DNA of 64,000 nucleotides, taken from NCBI GenBank assembly GCA_963682025.1, contig OY821521.1, positions 198,659,526 to 198,723,525 of the forward strand, given 5' to 3'. Shown in pieces: positions 1 to 12,261 of this stretch. Position numbers and translations under genes: made by a program. Under the pieces are notes generated by a model. That model searched no databases. It saw nothing but the letters and a program-made list of their open reading frames with translations, and was not told the origin of the DNA. Source of the DNA: Cordilura impudica. Taxonomy: Eukaryota; Arthropoda; Insecta; Diptera; Scathophagidae. Positions within the stretch are counted from its first letter, which is position 1. Each line of letters begins with the position of its first letter.

Positions 1-120
1 AAATTAAAAATTAAAAATTAAAAATTAAAAATTAAAAATTAAAAATTAAAAATTAAAAATTAAAAATTAAAAATTAAAAATTAAAAATTAAAACTTAAAA
101 ATTAAAAATTAAAAATTAAA
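1..120. repeat. TTAAAAA heptamer array, truncated by window edge
   Basis: Near-perfect tandem TTAAAAA heptamers run from the first base to about 120. They abut a family A terminal module exactly as the large array at 6.8-8.3 kb does, so this is the end of a minus-strand family A element whose remainder lies outside the window. Confidence 0.9.
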
Positions 121-178
121 GACTCAGGTGGAGGGTATCAAAAACTTCGGCACAGCCGAATTTAACACTCTTACTTGT
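121..178 (-). mobile_element. Family A element, 5' terminal module
   Basis: Read on the minus strand this begins ACAAGTAAGAGTGTTAA, then a hairpin with arms ATTCGGC and GCCGAA(G/T), then GATACCCTCCACC, and then the heptamer array. It matches the same module at 8290-8349, 31289-31345 and 60388-60440. It is the outer end of a DINE-1/mini-me-like interspersed element. The family name A is mine; the family match to published repeats was not checked. Confidence 0.75.
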
Positions 179-1694
179 TTTTATCAAATTTTTCTTTATG
201 ATTCTTGCCTTAACTAATAAAATGTTTTCATTAAATTAATGAAAATTTAATTAATTTTTTTATGAAATTTTTTATTGTGAATCTTCCATTTTCTATTTTC
301 ATTGACTTAATGACAAGTATCAAATAAATTTAATAGAAAAAAAATTTTTTTTCCTTAAATTAATGAAACGTATGATATATGTTATTTTTATATTTCTGTA
401 TTTTAGAAAATCATTTTGAACATTTTTTCAAGCTAGTCAACAGCAGATTATTATGTTCTACAGTCCTCATTCAAAACAAAAAGTTAAAACTGAATCTGGT
501 CAGCCTATGAGTTCAGATCAAGTAATTGCAGGCGCGCGCGCTATCTGCAATTATTGTATTGAGCAGATACCATGATCGTTCCATGCATGGCAATTTATCG
601 ATCTACTTATCAATCTACAAGATAAATCATGTGGCATTTATTTCTAAACGATAGATCGTTTAGATGTAAGTAGAATATACAAGTAATGAGATGTTTTTAT
701 CGCAAAGCTTACAATTACATCTGTTGCTAGATAGAAGTATTTGTACCCTACATATATTCCGACTAATGAAATTACAGACAGTTGAATCAAATTTGCTTTG
801 TAGTGTAAATTAAAAAAAAAAAACTCGCAAATACTTGAGGCATACAGAAAAGTGTTATAGAGTTATAAAGAATCACTTCCACTCATGGTCAACTTGCTAT
901 ATATAAAAGCTAACATAAGGACAGGATTTGTTCCTGTTTAAAATGGGCTAATTTGACTCTGTTTGATAATCATAAGAAGTGAAATGCGATCTTAAACAAA
1001 AATCTTCATGTCAGCTATTTTTCCTTTTACCTAAAATTTTTCTCAATTATTATTTTCAGGTCTTTAAAGTGCATCCTAAAATCGGTTATGATTGAGTTTT
1101 TTTTTTTTGTGTAAAGTATGTACTTTTCATTATAGCGAACTGTATAGCTGCAGAAAGAGGGCGTGTTGTTTCAGCCTTCGTTGTAGAATGAAATGAAAAT
1201 TTCTGTAACTAATTTTCTGTTTAAATTGTTGAATTTCGTTTCCCCTGATTTTTATCTTTAATGCGATTTTTTTTTCTTTCTTAACTAAATCAGAGGTGCA
1301 GTTAGATAGTAGATAGCGCAACAATGAATATTTTTTCTTTAAATAGTTATCAAAGCTTAAAATATATTTCTTTATTCTTTAACATGCGTTACGAAAATGA
1401 TTAGCTTTAATGTTACTACACCTGTAATTTCATCTTAAATAATAACGTAGATTTCTGTTTTTTTTTCTTTTATTTAATTTTACTAATATCTAGCTGCTTA
1501 ATGAAGACTAATACGATTGCAGAGTTTGTAAGGAATTGAATCTTGAAGAAATTTTAAATGATTTAAAAGAAATTAATTAATTAATTAATTAAACAAGTTT
1601 CTTAAATTCTCTTTAATAAATGTTGTTTTTTAAGTTCGATAGAACTTGAAATTGTACAAAATAACACATAAAATGTAATTTTGATCAAAAAAAT
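179..1694. other. AT-rich sequence without recognisable gene
   Basis: I see only unique AT-rich sequence with homopolymer runs, a short (GC)n patch near 531-541 and a TTAA repeat near 1575-1595. A 64-codon open frame near 1130-1324 on the minus strand has no recognisable motif. Confidence 0.6.
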
Positions 1695-3073
1695 TATTTA
1701 TGCGGGAGATCAATAAATGGCATTAACATTTGAATATAATATCGGACATATGGCCACCGTAGCTGTTCTTGACGAAGTGCATTCTGGACGTTCAATTTTG
1801 GGCCACTTTTTCAAGCTTAATATGTCAAGAATAACACGAACAATGTTGGTCTCCTAGGCGTCAATTGTTGCTGGTTTATCAGCATAAGCCACAGGAAATA
1901 ATCAAGAGGGGTCAAATCGCACGACCTTGAATCAACTTATCGCCAAATTTTGATTTCATTAAATTTTGATTTCATTACCGCCATCCTGTTTAAAACACAT
2001 CTCGTCCGGATCAATGTCGTCCATATATCCAAATAAAAACCATTAAGCTTGGTGCGGTAATGATTGCTATTGACCATAATGCGAATTCCGGCTTCATTTT
2101 TAAAGAAATAAGAATGATTCCATCAGCATGTAAACAGCACCAAACGAAGCATTTTCTGGATGTAATGGAGTCTGTAAGGTCTGTTATAGATTGATCTCCC
2201 TCCATATGCGGCAACTTTTTTTTACAAGCAAACCCGTTAAGCCAAAAATGAGCCTCATCGCTGCACACATTTTGGCGATAAAAGATCAGGTCAGTTTCCA
2301 ACAGCTCTAGAGCGCAATCGGCAAAGGAATGAGACATATGATGGTCTCGTGGATTTAACTGCTGCACCAGTTGGATCTTATACGGGTGTAGGCCAAGTTC
2401 TTTGCGCAAAATTTTCCACGTAGTGAACGGACAGAGCTCCAATTCCTGCGACCGACGACGAATCAATAAATATCGATCTTCTTCCACACTTTCGTTTATA
2501 GCGGCGATATTCTCATTAGCACGCACATTGCTTCGACTTGTTGGCATTATTGCACCATTTAAAGAATACTAGCAGATTCTAGCGCTCGAAATTCGAGTGC
2601 ATTTTTTAGGCAGCTTTATTTTTCAACTTAGCCAATTCACAAACCAACACTTTTATGGCTTATTATTTATTGTGAATGAAAATAACAAACTCATTAACAA
2701 ACACATTAACAAATTTAATAAAACACACATATTATATATATAATTTTATGTATGTGTTAGTAGCAGCTTTAAATGCAATTTACTCAAAATAAAGGAAAAA
2801 TTTACAAATTTGTAAATCTGCAAAACGGCTAAAAAGAAATACCTTTCAAATAATATACGTTGGGTCAAAATCGGGATAAAATGGTAGAACAAAACATCGG
2901 TCACAAGAAATCGCCTAGGCTATTAATATTATAGATGTGGTTAGCCTTCTCATATGGGCGATTATGTGCGACTTAAAGATCACGAAGTCGTCGTAAGTTG
3001 CGCGAATCGATGACTGATTTTCAAAGTAAATTTGGATAATTTGGTAGCGTTGTTCAAGCGCGAATCTATTCAT
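1695..3073 (-). pseudogene. Mariner/Tc1-superfamily transposase relic, split by a Helitron
   Basis: This is the decayed transposase of an IS630-Tc1-mariner element, which would cut and paste its own DNA. On the minus strand it starts at ATG 3073 (MNRFALEQRYQIIQIYFENQ, a typical N-terminal helix-turn-helix start). It is interrupted at 2935-2569 by a Helitron and resumes near 2547 with NENIAAINESVEED, RRRSQELELCP and HPYKIQLVQQL. The catalytic core shows SDEAHFWLNGF (first Asp), a damaged QDG (second Asp) near 1975-2000, and RSCDLTPLDYFLW (third Asp) near 1890. Frames change several times after about residue 125 of the open stretch and stops occur, so it is dead. The same family recurs at 4800-5322 and 22553-22843. 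Confidence 0.8.
2569..2935 (-). mobile_element. Non-autonomous Helitron-like element, complete ends
   Basis: On the minus strand it begins TCTATAATATTAATAGCC and ends with a palindrome (ACTCGAATTTCGAG-like) followed about 11 nt later by GCTAG. The flanking bases are A and T, as expected for Helitron insertion between A and T. It interrupts the mariner relic. It belongs to the same family as the copies at 9194, 31779, 43679 and 51725. Confidence 0.75.
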
Positions 3074-4227
3074 GATGATTTGCCAGAGTATATTGCTTAT
3101 AAATGTTTAAAAGTGAGCGCACCATGACAGTTCGTTTGACAGCCAACGCTTTCGTAAATTCAATCTAATCAAAAATAAAACACCCTTTACATGAACTCAG
3201 ATCAGATGCATTTCTCTATATATTTTTCCTGACTTATGAGACAACTTATTATATGTTTTTTTATTTTCTTGATATAAGTTTAAATCAGACCTTAAAAATT
3301 TTGTGATTCATTGTTTGTAGATGTTGTCAAAACTCACTTTAAGATTTAGTCGAAGATCGCAAAATCAAACAAAAATGTTCGTATTTTATTAAACTATAAT
3401 AAAAAGGCGCCCAGCACGATTTGAAGCTCTTCCCAAGTGACAGCCTGGCTTGACACGTTAATTTTTTTTCGTTTCTTTTTCATTTTAAAGCTAAAAATAT
3501 CCTTTTGTATAATTTTTTGTTTTTTGTTGTTTTTAATCATTCATCATAAATAATTTTAGTACGTGTGAGTATATGTTTCAATTGTACCGGTTTTATATTT
3601 GTATTGCAAACTTCCCAGATCGTAAGACTCATAGGTTTATTTATTTATTTACATCTTTTTTCCAGCGAATATTCTTCATACGCTTGCATGAATAGAAATC
3701 TCCATATTTGCGTTCCACTTAAATAGCCGCCAAAACAAACTTAATTGCTATAACAACAGTCACTCAATTTTAAACTATACTTCATGGTTTAAAAATCTCC
3801 CACTCCATGAGCAAGTGTATAAACTGTAGCTTACAGTCGCAGTCAAAATAAACTGATTTTATTATTTATTCCAGTGTCAATTGCAGAAAATCATCCAAAA
3901 GACTTTAGGTAAAGTTTTCTTTTTGGTACTGGATTAGATGAAGAAGGTAATAAGCACCACGATCCATTGGCTTAAGCTTTTAATTAAGCCGATTAAACCG
4001 TGTTTGGTATAAGCTACCAAATATCCTTTGGCTTGATTATTGATTTTCAGGGATAAATGAAATAGTAGATGTAGTATATAAGTTATGTTGTCTGATATCT
4101 GATCGTAGAGGCAGAGTCTAGGAGAGGCAGATAATAATCCCCGGTAAATTATTCTGTTAAGTTGACTAATATTGACATGAAGCAGTCGTCAAATATCTGC
4201 GGTAAGAATTACTTAATTGCAAATGAA
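3074..4227. other. Mariner 5' flank and AT-rich spacer
   Basis: The first ~110 bases look like the 5' leader of the mariner relic. The rest is AT-rich with no convincing gene or element. Confidence 0.5.
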
Positions 4228-4704
4228 GCCATTTTGGCAGCAAGATTGCGCTTCAAGCGAACTTGTCGTATATAGGCTCAAAAGGACTTGGCATAGCCAT
4301 ATTCAGAGGAGCAGCAACTGATATAGTAAGAGTTACGCTTGACTCAAGCTGTCATGGTCAAAGCCCGCCTTCCCGAGCACGTATTATATGAATTATTTAC
4401 ATTCGATGAAAATACGAAACTACTCGAATAATATGGAACGGAATCAAACAAATTGCTAGAGCCATTTTGCCATTTTGGCAGCAAGATTGCGCTTCTAGCG
4501 AACTTGTCGTAAATAGGCTCAAAAGGACTTGGCATAGTCATATTCAGAGCAGCAGCAACAGATATAGTAAGAGTTACGCTTGACTCAAGCTATCATGGTC
4601 AAAGCCCGCCAGCCCGAGCACGTATTATATGAATTATTTACATTCGATGACAATACGAAACCACTCGAATAATATGGAACGGAATCAAATAAATTGCTAG
4701 AGCC
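4228..4704 (+). repeat. 241-bp tandem duplication
   Basis: Two direct copies lie head to tail, 4228-4468 and 4469-4704, starting GCCATTTTGGCAGCAAG and differing by a few substitutions and small end differences. I do not recognise the unit as a known element or gene. Confidence 0.85.
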
Positions 4705-4799
4705 AGAAATAGAGGGTGGACAATATAGGTTTTTCATTTTGATTTTGCTATAAATATAAAACTCACATTCTCCTTTTTTTTATTCCGGTTTTTTATTCG

Positions 4800-5322
4800 A
4801 ATATGCAATCCTGGTATTACACTATGGAACACTCTTTCATTCGAACAACTTCTTGGACTGGCAGTGGGCCACACGATCTATACAATTTTTAAGTACATTT
4901 TCGATGGTATGGAGCTGTATTGTTCCAATGGCTGCACTAATTTATGTTTTCAATGCCTCAATTGACGCTAGTTGATTGGCGTAACACACATCCTTAACAG
5001 CAAATATTGCAATTTTCAAACTTGCCACACAAAAGATCGATTGTTTCATGGCTTGTATGACACGACGCGACATCCTGTTGAAACCGTATGCATAACCAGA
5101 AATAATCAGTTAGAATTGTTTGGTAGCGCTCAACGCATTTGCCTTCCGCATCTTCGATGGCCCAATGATACCGCCAGCCGAAAAATCACACCAATTTTGT
5201 TTTTTTGTCGTAACCGCCGAGTTGAAAATGAGCTTCGTCAGAAAATATGATTTTCTTCGTTTTCTTTGAAGTGTTCCATTTGTAATATTTCCCAACATCG
5301 TTCAGGCGTAAATTGACTCATT
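4800..5322 (-). pseudogene. Mariner/Tc1-superfamily transposase relic, second copy
   Basis: Minus-strand relic of the same family as 1695-3073. It reads MSQFTPERCWEILQMEHF, then FSDEAHFQLGGYDKK (first catalytic Asp), then RFQQDVASCHT (second Asp) and later degenerate sequence down to the region equivalent to the C-terminus near 4830. Stops and frame changes break the frame, and the N-terminal helix-turn-helix part is missing. Some recoverable words (HETIDLL, NYIN) sit in different frames. It is a truncated dead copy. Confidence 0.7.
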
Positions 5323-5671
5323 TTGTCATAACACAAACACTAGAGGGACCATCCTGGAGAGAATTCTTTGGCGCCTTATATTATTATTATTATTATTCTT
5401 AAATCGTTCGACTTAGAATTGTTTCCAATACTTCTTTTAGTCTATATATATATAAGATAGAATCAAACAAAAATTCCTCCAAATAGTTTTTGGGTGAAAT
5501 TCAGCTCAAGCTAAATAGAGCCCTGTTTATTTTAGTGAAAATTGGTCGAAGTAGGTACAAAGCAAATAACACTCCAGGAGGCGGTTTTAATACACATTTA
5601 AACTAAAAACTTTATATATTAAAAAAATTTCTTGATTTGGCTTAACACTTGAATTATAAATTTAATAATAA
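5323..5671. other. Spacer with ATT microsatellite
   Basis: AT-rich sequence including a short (ATT)n tract near 5380-5396. I see no gene. Confidence 0.5.
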
Positions 5672-5720
5672 CTAGGATAGCCCAGTATACGAAATTCGAG
5701 TGCAGTTTCTAGGAAATATT
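5672..5720 (-). mobile_element. Helitron-like 3' end fragment
   Basis: The rc of CTAG...GCCCA then a CGAAATTCGAG palindrome matches the 3' end of the Helitron-like family at 9194-9517. The rest of the element is absent; it abuts the family A element. Confidence 0.6.
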
Positions 5721-6134
5721 ATTATACCCTCCACACGTCAGTGGCAGAGGGTATATATATGTTTGTCATTCCGTTTGTAACGCATCGATAAACTAATTTC
5801 CGACCTCATAAAGTATATATATTCCTGATCCTTATCACAGCTCGAGTCGATATAGCGATGTCCGTCTGTCCGTCTGTCTGTTGAAAAAACGCTCATTCAC
5901 AAAAAAAGCCATCTCACTGGATAAGGTTACAAAAATATCATTTGCCATAATTCCCAGCAGGTTGTTGTTGAAAATGCGCCACATCGGGCATCACTGTGAT
6001 TAGATACGAGCAAAAATATGTAGATATCTCTAAAAAAAAAACATAAAACCCAGTGTGTTTGTTGTAACAGTTTAGTGGTTGAACATAATAATTGTACAAC
6101 AACATAAAAAATGCCACAAAAATAATATGCATAT

Positions 6135-6491
6135 ATATATGAAAAATGGAAAATGGAAAATGCAAAATGGAAAATGGAAATTGAAAATTGAAAAATGAAA
6201 AATGGAAAATGAAAATGAAAATTGGAAAATGTAAATTGAAAAATTAATATTAAAAAATAAAAATGAAAAATAGAAAATGGAAAATGGAAAACACAAAATG
6301 GAAATGGAAAAATTAAATATGGGAAATTGAAAATGGAAATTGAAAAATGGAAAATGAAAAATGAAAATTGAAAAATGAAAATTGAAAATTGAAAAATGAA
6401 AAATGGAAAATGGACAATGAAAATTGAAAAATGAAAAACGGAAAATGAAAAATGGAAAGTGGAAAATGGACAACGAAAACTGAAGAATTAA

Positions 6492-6522
<31 letters not shown>

Positions 6523-6845
6523 TGAAAAATGAAAAGTTAAAAATGGAGTAATGAAAATTTAAAAATGAAAAATGGAAAATGAGAATTGAAAAATGAAAAA
6601 TGGCAAATGGAAATTGAAAAATTAAAAATGGAAAGTGGAAAATGGAAAATGAATAACGAAAATAAAAAAATGAAAGATGAAAAATTAAAAAATGAAAAAT
6701 TTAAAATGGAAAATGGAAACTGAAATATGAAAAATGGAATATGGAAAGTGTAAAATGAAAATTGAAAAATGGAACATGAAAAATTAAGATTGAAAAATGA
6801 GTAATGAAAGATGAAAAATGAATAATTAATAACGAAAAATTAAAA
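6135..6845. repeat. Degenerate GAAAAATGGAAAAT array
   Basis: Tandem variants of GAAAAATGGAAAAT and GAAAATTGAAAAAT, diverging gradually into the TTAAAAA heptamer at the right. Long open frames here (for example 6072-6473 minus, rich in FHFSIFNF) are by-products of the repeat and not genes. Confidence 0.9.
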
Positions 6846-8274
6846 ATTAATAATTAAAGCTTAAAAATTAAAAATTTAAATTAAAAATTAAAAATCAAAA
6901 ATTAAAAATTAAAAATTAAAAACTAAAAATTAAAAATCAAAAATTAAAAATTAAAAATTAAAAACTAAAAATTAAAAATTAAAAATTAAAAATTAAAAAT
7001 TAAAAATTAAAAATTAAAATTTAAAAATTAAAAATTAAAAATTAAAAATTAAAAATTAAAAATTAAAAATTAAAAATTAAAAATTAAAAATTAAAAATTA
7101 AAAATTAAAAATTAAAAATTAAAAATTAAAAATTAAAAATTAAAAATTAAAAATTAAAAATTAAAAATTAAAAATTAAAAATTAAAAATTAAAAATTAAA
7201 AATTAAAAATTAAAAATTAAAAATTAAAAATTAAAAATTAAAAATTAAAAATTAAAAATTAAAAATTAAAAATTAAAAATTAAAAATTAAAAATTAAAAA
7301 TTAAAAATTAAAAATTAAAAATTAAAAATTAAAAATTAAAAATTAAAAATTAAAAATTAAAAATTAAAAATTAAAAATTAAAAATTAAAAATTAAAAATT
7401 AAAAATTAAAAATTAAAAATTAAAAATTAAAAATTAAAAATTAAAAATTAAAAATTAAAAATTAAAAATTAAAAATTAAAAATTAAAAATTAAAAATTAA
7501 AAATTAAAAATTAAAAATTAAAAATTAAAAATTAAAAATTAAAAATTAAAAATTAAAAATTAAAAATTAAAAATTAAAAATTAAAAATTAAAAATTAAAA
7601 ATTAAAAATTAAAAATTAAAAATTAAAAATTAAAAATTAAAAATTAAAAATTAAAAATTAAAAATTAAAATTAAAAATTAAAAATTAAAAATTAAAAATT
7701 AAAAATTAAAAATTAAAAATTAAAAATTAAAAATTAAAAATTAAAAATTAAAAATTAAAAATTAAAAATTAAAAATTAAAAATTAAAAATTAAAAATTAA
7801 AAATTAAAAATTAAAAATTAAAAATTAAAAATTAAAAATTAAAAATTAAAAATTAAAAATTAAAAATTAAAAATTAAAAATTAAAAATTAAAAATTAAAA
7901 ATTAAAAATTAAAAATTAAAAATTAAAAATTAAAAATTAAAAATTAAAAATTAAAAATTAAAAATTAAAAATTAAAAATTAAAAATTAAAAATTAAAAAT
8001 TAAAAATTAAAAATTAAAAATTAAAAATTAAAAATTAAAAATTAAAAATTAAAAATTAAAAATTAAAAATTAAAAATTAAAAATTAAAAATTAAAAATTA
8101 AAAATTAAAAATTAAAAATTAAAAATTAAAAATTAAAAATTAAAAATTAAAAATTAAAAATTAAAAATTAAAAATTAAAAATTAAAAATTAAAAATTAAA
8201 AATTAAAAATTAAAAATTAAAAATTAAAAATTAAAAATTAAAAATTAAAAATTAAAAATTAAAAATTAAAAATT
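6846..8274. repeat. TTAAAAA heptamer satellite, about 200 units
   Basis: Almost pure TTAAAAA heptamers for about 1.4 kb, with rare variants near 7016 and 7670. The left edge (6846-6970) contains more substitutions than the centre, as expected of an array homogenised by slippage or unequal exchange. Confidence 0.95.
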
Positions 8275-8349
8275 GGAAATTAAAAATTAAAGACTCAGGT
8301 GGTGGGTATCAAAAAATTCGGCACAGCCGAATTTAACACTCTTACTTGT

Positions 8350-9193
8350 TTTTTCATAAAATTTTTTTCTTTCAATGTGTGTTTTTATTTTTCAATTTAT
8401 ATATGTATATAAAAAATTTATGAATATTTAAATAAAATTCATTAAATTTCATAATAAATATTTGTTGAACACACAGAAGTTATATAAGTGAGTTTGTTAA
8501 TAAATAATTTTATTAGCATATCTTTAGGCTCTCAAAAAAATTATTTATTATAAATATTTTATTTTAATATAATATATTTTTAATACATATTATACATAAA
8601 TTTTATCATTCGGCACTTCTCCTCCATATGATCTGTAACTATGACAAATTTCACACTCATCCGTTTTTTTTTTCAAAATTGAGATATATAAAATAATATT
8701 TTATTAAAAAATTAATTAATATAACAAAAAAGTTGAAATGTAGAAAAAAATAATACTCAAATTAACAATAAAAATATTTTTAGTATAAAGATTTAGTTTA
8801 ACATTTAACTAATAATACAGCATTTTCGTATTTTATTTTTATAAATATTTCGAAAATTAGAATCATATTTTTTATTATAATTAATAAATATAAAAAAAAT
8901 TATATTACACAATGTAAATTCTTCCAGTTCGATATATGCAGTCAAGTTTCACTAAAAACTTAATTTATATAAAAAAAATTATGAATTCGGTTTAATAGTT
9001 GTAGCAATAGCTATAACATATTAAATGTTTTTATAATATAATATATATGTATGGCTCAATATATCAGTTGACATTATTGCAAAAATTATTGCAAAAATAC
9101 AATAATCCGTTATAAAATAATAAAATAGTAAAATAAAATATTTATGATGAAATATTGAAAGAAATTAAATTAGATTAAATAAAACTATTGATA
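8350..9193. other. AT-rich spacer with degenerate Helitron-like segment
   Basis: Bases 8395-8660 match 52565-52945 closely (shared AATATTTGTTGAACACACAG and CACACTCCTCCG-like words) and, reversed, part of the Helitron copy at 31779-32455. The rest is unique AT-rich DNA without a gene. Confidence 0.55.
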
Positions 9194-9517
9194 TCTATAA
9201 TATTAATAGGCTAGGCGATATTTTGTTACCGATGTAAGTTTCACAGTTTTACCCCGATTTTGACAAAAGAATTATCATTTGAAAGGTATTTCTTTTTAGC
9301 TGTTACCCAGATTTACAGATTTTCATCGTCTGGAATATTTTTTTGGAGTTATGATCGTTTAAAGTTGCTACTAACACATACATAGTAGCAGTTTTCAGTT
9401 TTTTTTCTTCATTTAAAATGAGTTGAATTGTGAAGCATACCTTTAGGGTCTTTATTAAATGAAAAAATAAAATTTCCTAGAATTTGTACTCGAATTTCGA
9501 GTGCTGGAATCTGCTAG
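9194..9517 (+). mobile_element. Non-autonomous Helitron-like element, complete
   Basis: Starts TCTATAATATTAATAGGC and ends with the perfect palindrome ACTCGAATTTCGAGT (9488-9502), then GCTGGAATCTGCTAG. The flanks are A and T. It is about 324 bp and non-coding. This compact copy defines the family ends used for the others. Confidence 0.8.
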
Positions 9518-11984
9518 TATAAATAAATATTATATTATTTAATTTGATCACAGTTCAATAAAAAAAATTGAATTCGTACATTAGAAAAATTATTCATGTT
9601 TAATTTAACACTAAAATAAACTACAACTAATACAATTATGTCTTATTAAAAAATTAATGAAACAGAAAATTAAAGTTCAAATATTGAAAGAAATTAAATC
9701 AATAAAATTACTGCAAATTGTCTATTGAGTTAACATTTAAAAGAAGATTTAAGTCAAGATTGCATCTAGGATTCACGAATATAATATAATTAATAATATA
9801 TACAGGAAAGAAAATTTAAATTTCAATTAAAATTTTAGTCAAAATTGCAAAAACTTAAAGAAATTTCAGTATCAATTTAACAATAAAATGCTGCCCAGCT
9901 CAAAAGTTGCAATCAGGATCAATTAAAGATTTAATTTATATTTCTATGAAAATTTTAGAAATTGTTAAAATAGCTCTAACATTTAATTAAATATTTTATT
10001 AGTATTATTAATTGAATCAATTAAAGTTCAAGTGAACTTGAAGTAAAAATTACAAATATTTTAATTATATTTAATCATATAATTATTAATAGAATTTTAA
10101 TTACTTTCAATTAATATCTCAATAAAAATTTTAGTTTTGCAAAAAAAAAAAACAATTGTTGTTCATAAAGGAAACAAAAAGTAGCAAATTTATTTGTTAA
10201 TATAAAAATAACATACTTTATTTAATTTAATAAATTAGTGACATTTAAAAAAATAGTTCCTTATTTATAATATTAATTAAAAATCGATCCAAAGTTTTTT
10301 CGGCAGACGAATAAGCAGACACTACGAGTTAAAATAAAGTAAGTAAAAAGTGAGTAGACTTAAATCATGATTCATAACTTCTTGTACTTATTGAAATGTC
10401 GTTGAATCTCATATCTACTCTAAATTCTGAGGTACTCATGGTACTCACACTTAAGAATATTTATAACGTTGTTGATTTAGACTCTACTTCACTCAATGTG
10501 TATAGACGATGCAAAACAAGTATAATTCGAATACTCATAGTGAGGTTGTGCTTTTGTTCTGTTGCGTTAGTATGGTAAATATACATGTATTTATTCATGA
10601 ATGAGTTGAAATAATTGTAAGTATTATAAGTATTTTCCTAAAATTATAAATCACACTGATGTGATTATAATAAAATAAATTTGGGATGATATGAGTATGA
10701 TGTCGATGTCGGATTCATATTTATTGCTACTTATACTTGTAAATCAACATTATTGTGAGTATGAGTACATCAGAGTAGTTGTATTTGAATGATTTCTACT
10801 CACTTATACTTAAAATTTCATAAGTGACAAAAAACGATACATTGCTGATATCTGATACAAATTGCTATACAAATTTGGAAAATAATTAATTCAAAAGAAT
10901 AAGAAATAAAATCTCAAGAGGAAATTTGTATTAACTTGCAATTAAGATGATATGTTAATTTAAAAATTGATGGCTTACAAAAAGTCGTGCATCTTGATAT
11001 TGGTATGCATTTTAATTTTAAAATAATTTTTGCCAGCCACTGTTCACGCTCACAGTGGAGGAGAGATCTATTTTTTTTTTCTTATATACTCGTACTAACA
11101 GAGTTTGAATGATGGAACAAATGAACTTGTTGCTGATTGTATGCACAGTCACATTTCGTGTAAAGAAATTAAACTTGCCACAAATAGCAACAAATCAGAA
11201 AGACAAACAGAAATTTAACTACATACACTAGTATGAATGTATATGTATGTACGTAGTAAAACGAACGAGTATGTGTAAATGTCTGTATGTAGTTTTAGTA
11301 CAATGATTATGAGTAGTGTAACATATAAATGAAAAAAAGAATAATACAAATCGCAGACTCGCATGTTTTTAATGAAATGTGCATATTTATGGATAACTCA
11401 ATTCCACAACAACCACGCCTACAATGGGATCTGGTTTGCTTCATATAGAAAAATAATATTTTACACAGATTTATTTTTTTTTTTATTTATTTTATATAAA
11501 CCATTTCAGACAAGTTTTATTTAGCAGATAAATATAAAAAATTAATCGACTTTTATTGTTATCAAATATTATTTAAACAAAAAAACACAAACAAAAACAA
11601 AATAACAATAATTCAAAACAATTGAAGTGCTAACACACTTATTTCAGTCACTTTGTCTGGAGCTGCTTATAATTGAGAAATAATCCTGCAATCACCTAAA
11701 AAGCCCATTAACATTGCAATGAAATCTATTTTAAAATGTGAATTCATTGAAAATTTTTTATGAATGTACGGGTATGTGGTATATTAAAAAAAATCCCCTA
11801 GTATTTTTAAGTATTTATACTTTATTTTTTTAAAAAACATTTGTGAAAATTACTATAGAAAATTTCTGAAAATTAAGTTCGAAAAGTCTCCATTTGTCAG
11901 AATTTTTATGAATTTTAGTTTAAAAATAATAGAAAATTTCTTATTGAAATAAAATAAACAAAAAAAATCATATTCTGATGTCCA
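9518..11984. other. Unique AT-rich DNA, no gene seen
   Basis: Long stretch of unique sequence. Bases 10320-10830 are unusual for repeated ACTCAT/GAGTATGAG words but have no supported coding frame. A 60-codon frame at 10396-10578 has no recognisable motif. It looks like intron or intergenic DNA. Confidence 0.55.
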
Positions 11985-12251
11985 AAATTATTTTTCAATT
12001 CAACACAGGGCTTTTCATATACAATTTTTGCAAATTTAAAAAAAACACACACATCATTGTATAATTTTATATATGTGTTAGTGCAACTTTAAATGCATTT
12101 TACTCCAAAAAAATATGAAAATGTAAAAATCTGTAAATCTGGTGGACAGCTAAAAGGAAATACCTTTCAAATGAGGTATGCCTGGTCAAAATCGGTTTAA
12201 AACTGACAAACATGAGTAACAAGAAATCGCCTTGCCTCTTAATATTATAGA
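11985..12251 (-). mobile_element. Helitron-like element, 3'-truncated
   Basis: On the minus strand the 5' end at 12251 reads TCTATAATATTAAGAGGC and the body matches the copies at 2569-2935 and 9194-9517 (fast-evolving middle, conserved GGTATTTC words). The palindrome and CTAG end are not found; the left limit is approximate. Confidence 0.65.
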
Positions 12252-12261
12252 TGGAATATTT

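Larger units (their letters stand above)
5721..8349 (-). mobile_element. Family A element carrying large simple-repeat array
   Basis: On the minus strand the 5' end is at 8349 (ACAAGTAAGAG), followed by a hairpin with ATTCGGC/GCCGAAT arms, GATACCCACCACC, then a 1.4-kb TTAAAAA array and a 0.7-kb degenerate array. Next comes a ~290-bp non-coding body with a GTCY tract (complement of gtccgtctgtccgtctg near 5860-5880), and it ends in an imperfect palindrome around TATACCCTCCAC at 5723. No protein is encoded. The GTCY tract and repeat-seeding site resemble mini-me/DINE-1 elements of dipterans; that assignment is inference. Confidence 0.75.

Noticed and set aside
6072..6473. 133-codon minus-strand frame rich in Phe, His, Ser and Ile
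   Set aside because: It is a translation of the degenerate GAAAAATGG array; the periodic sequence explains the frame.
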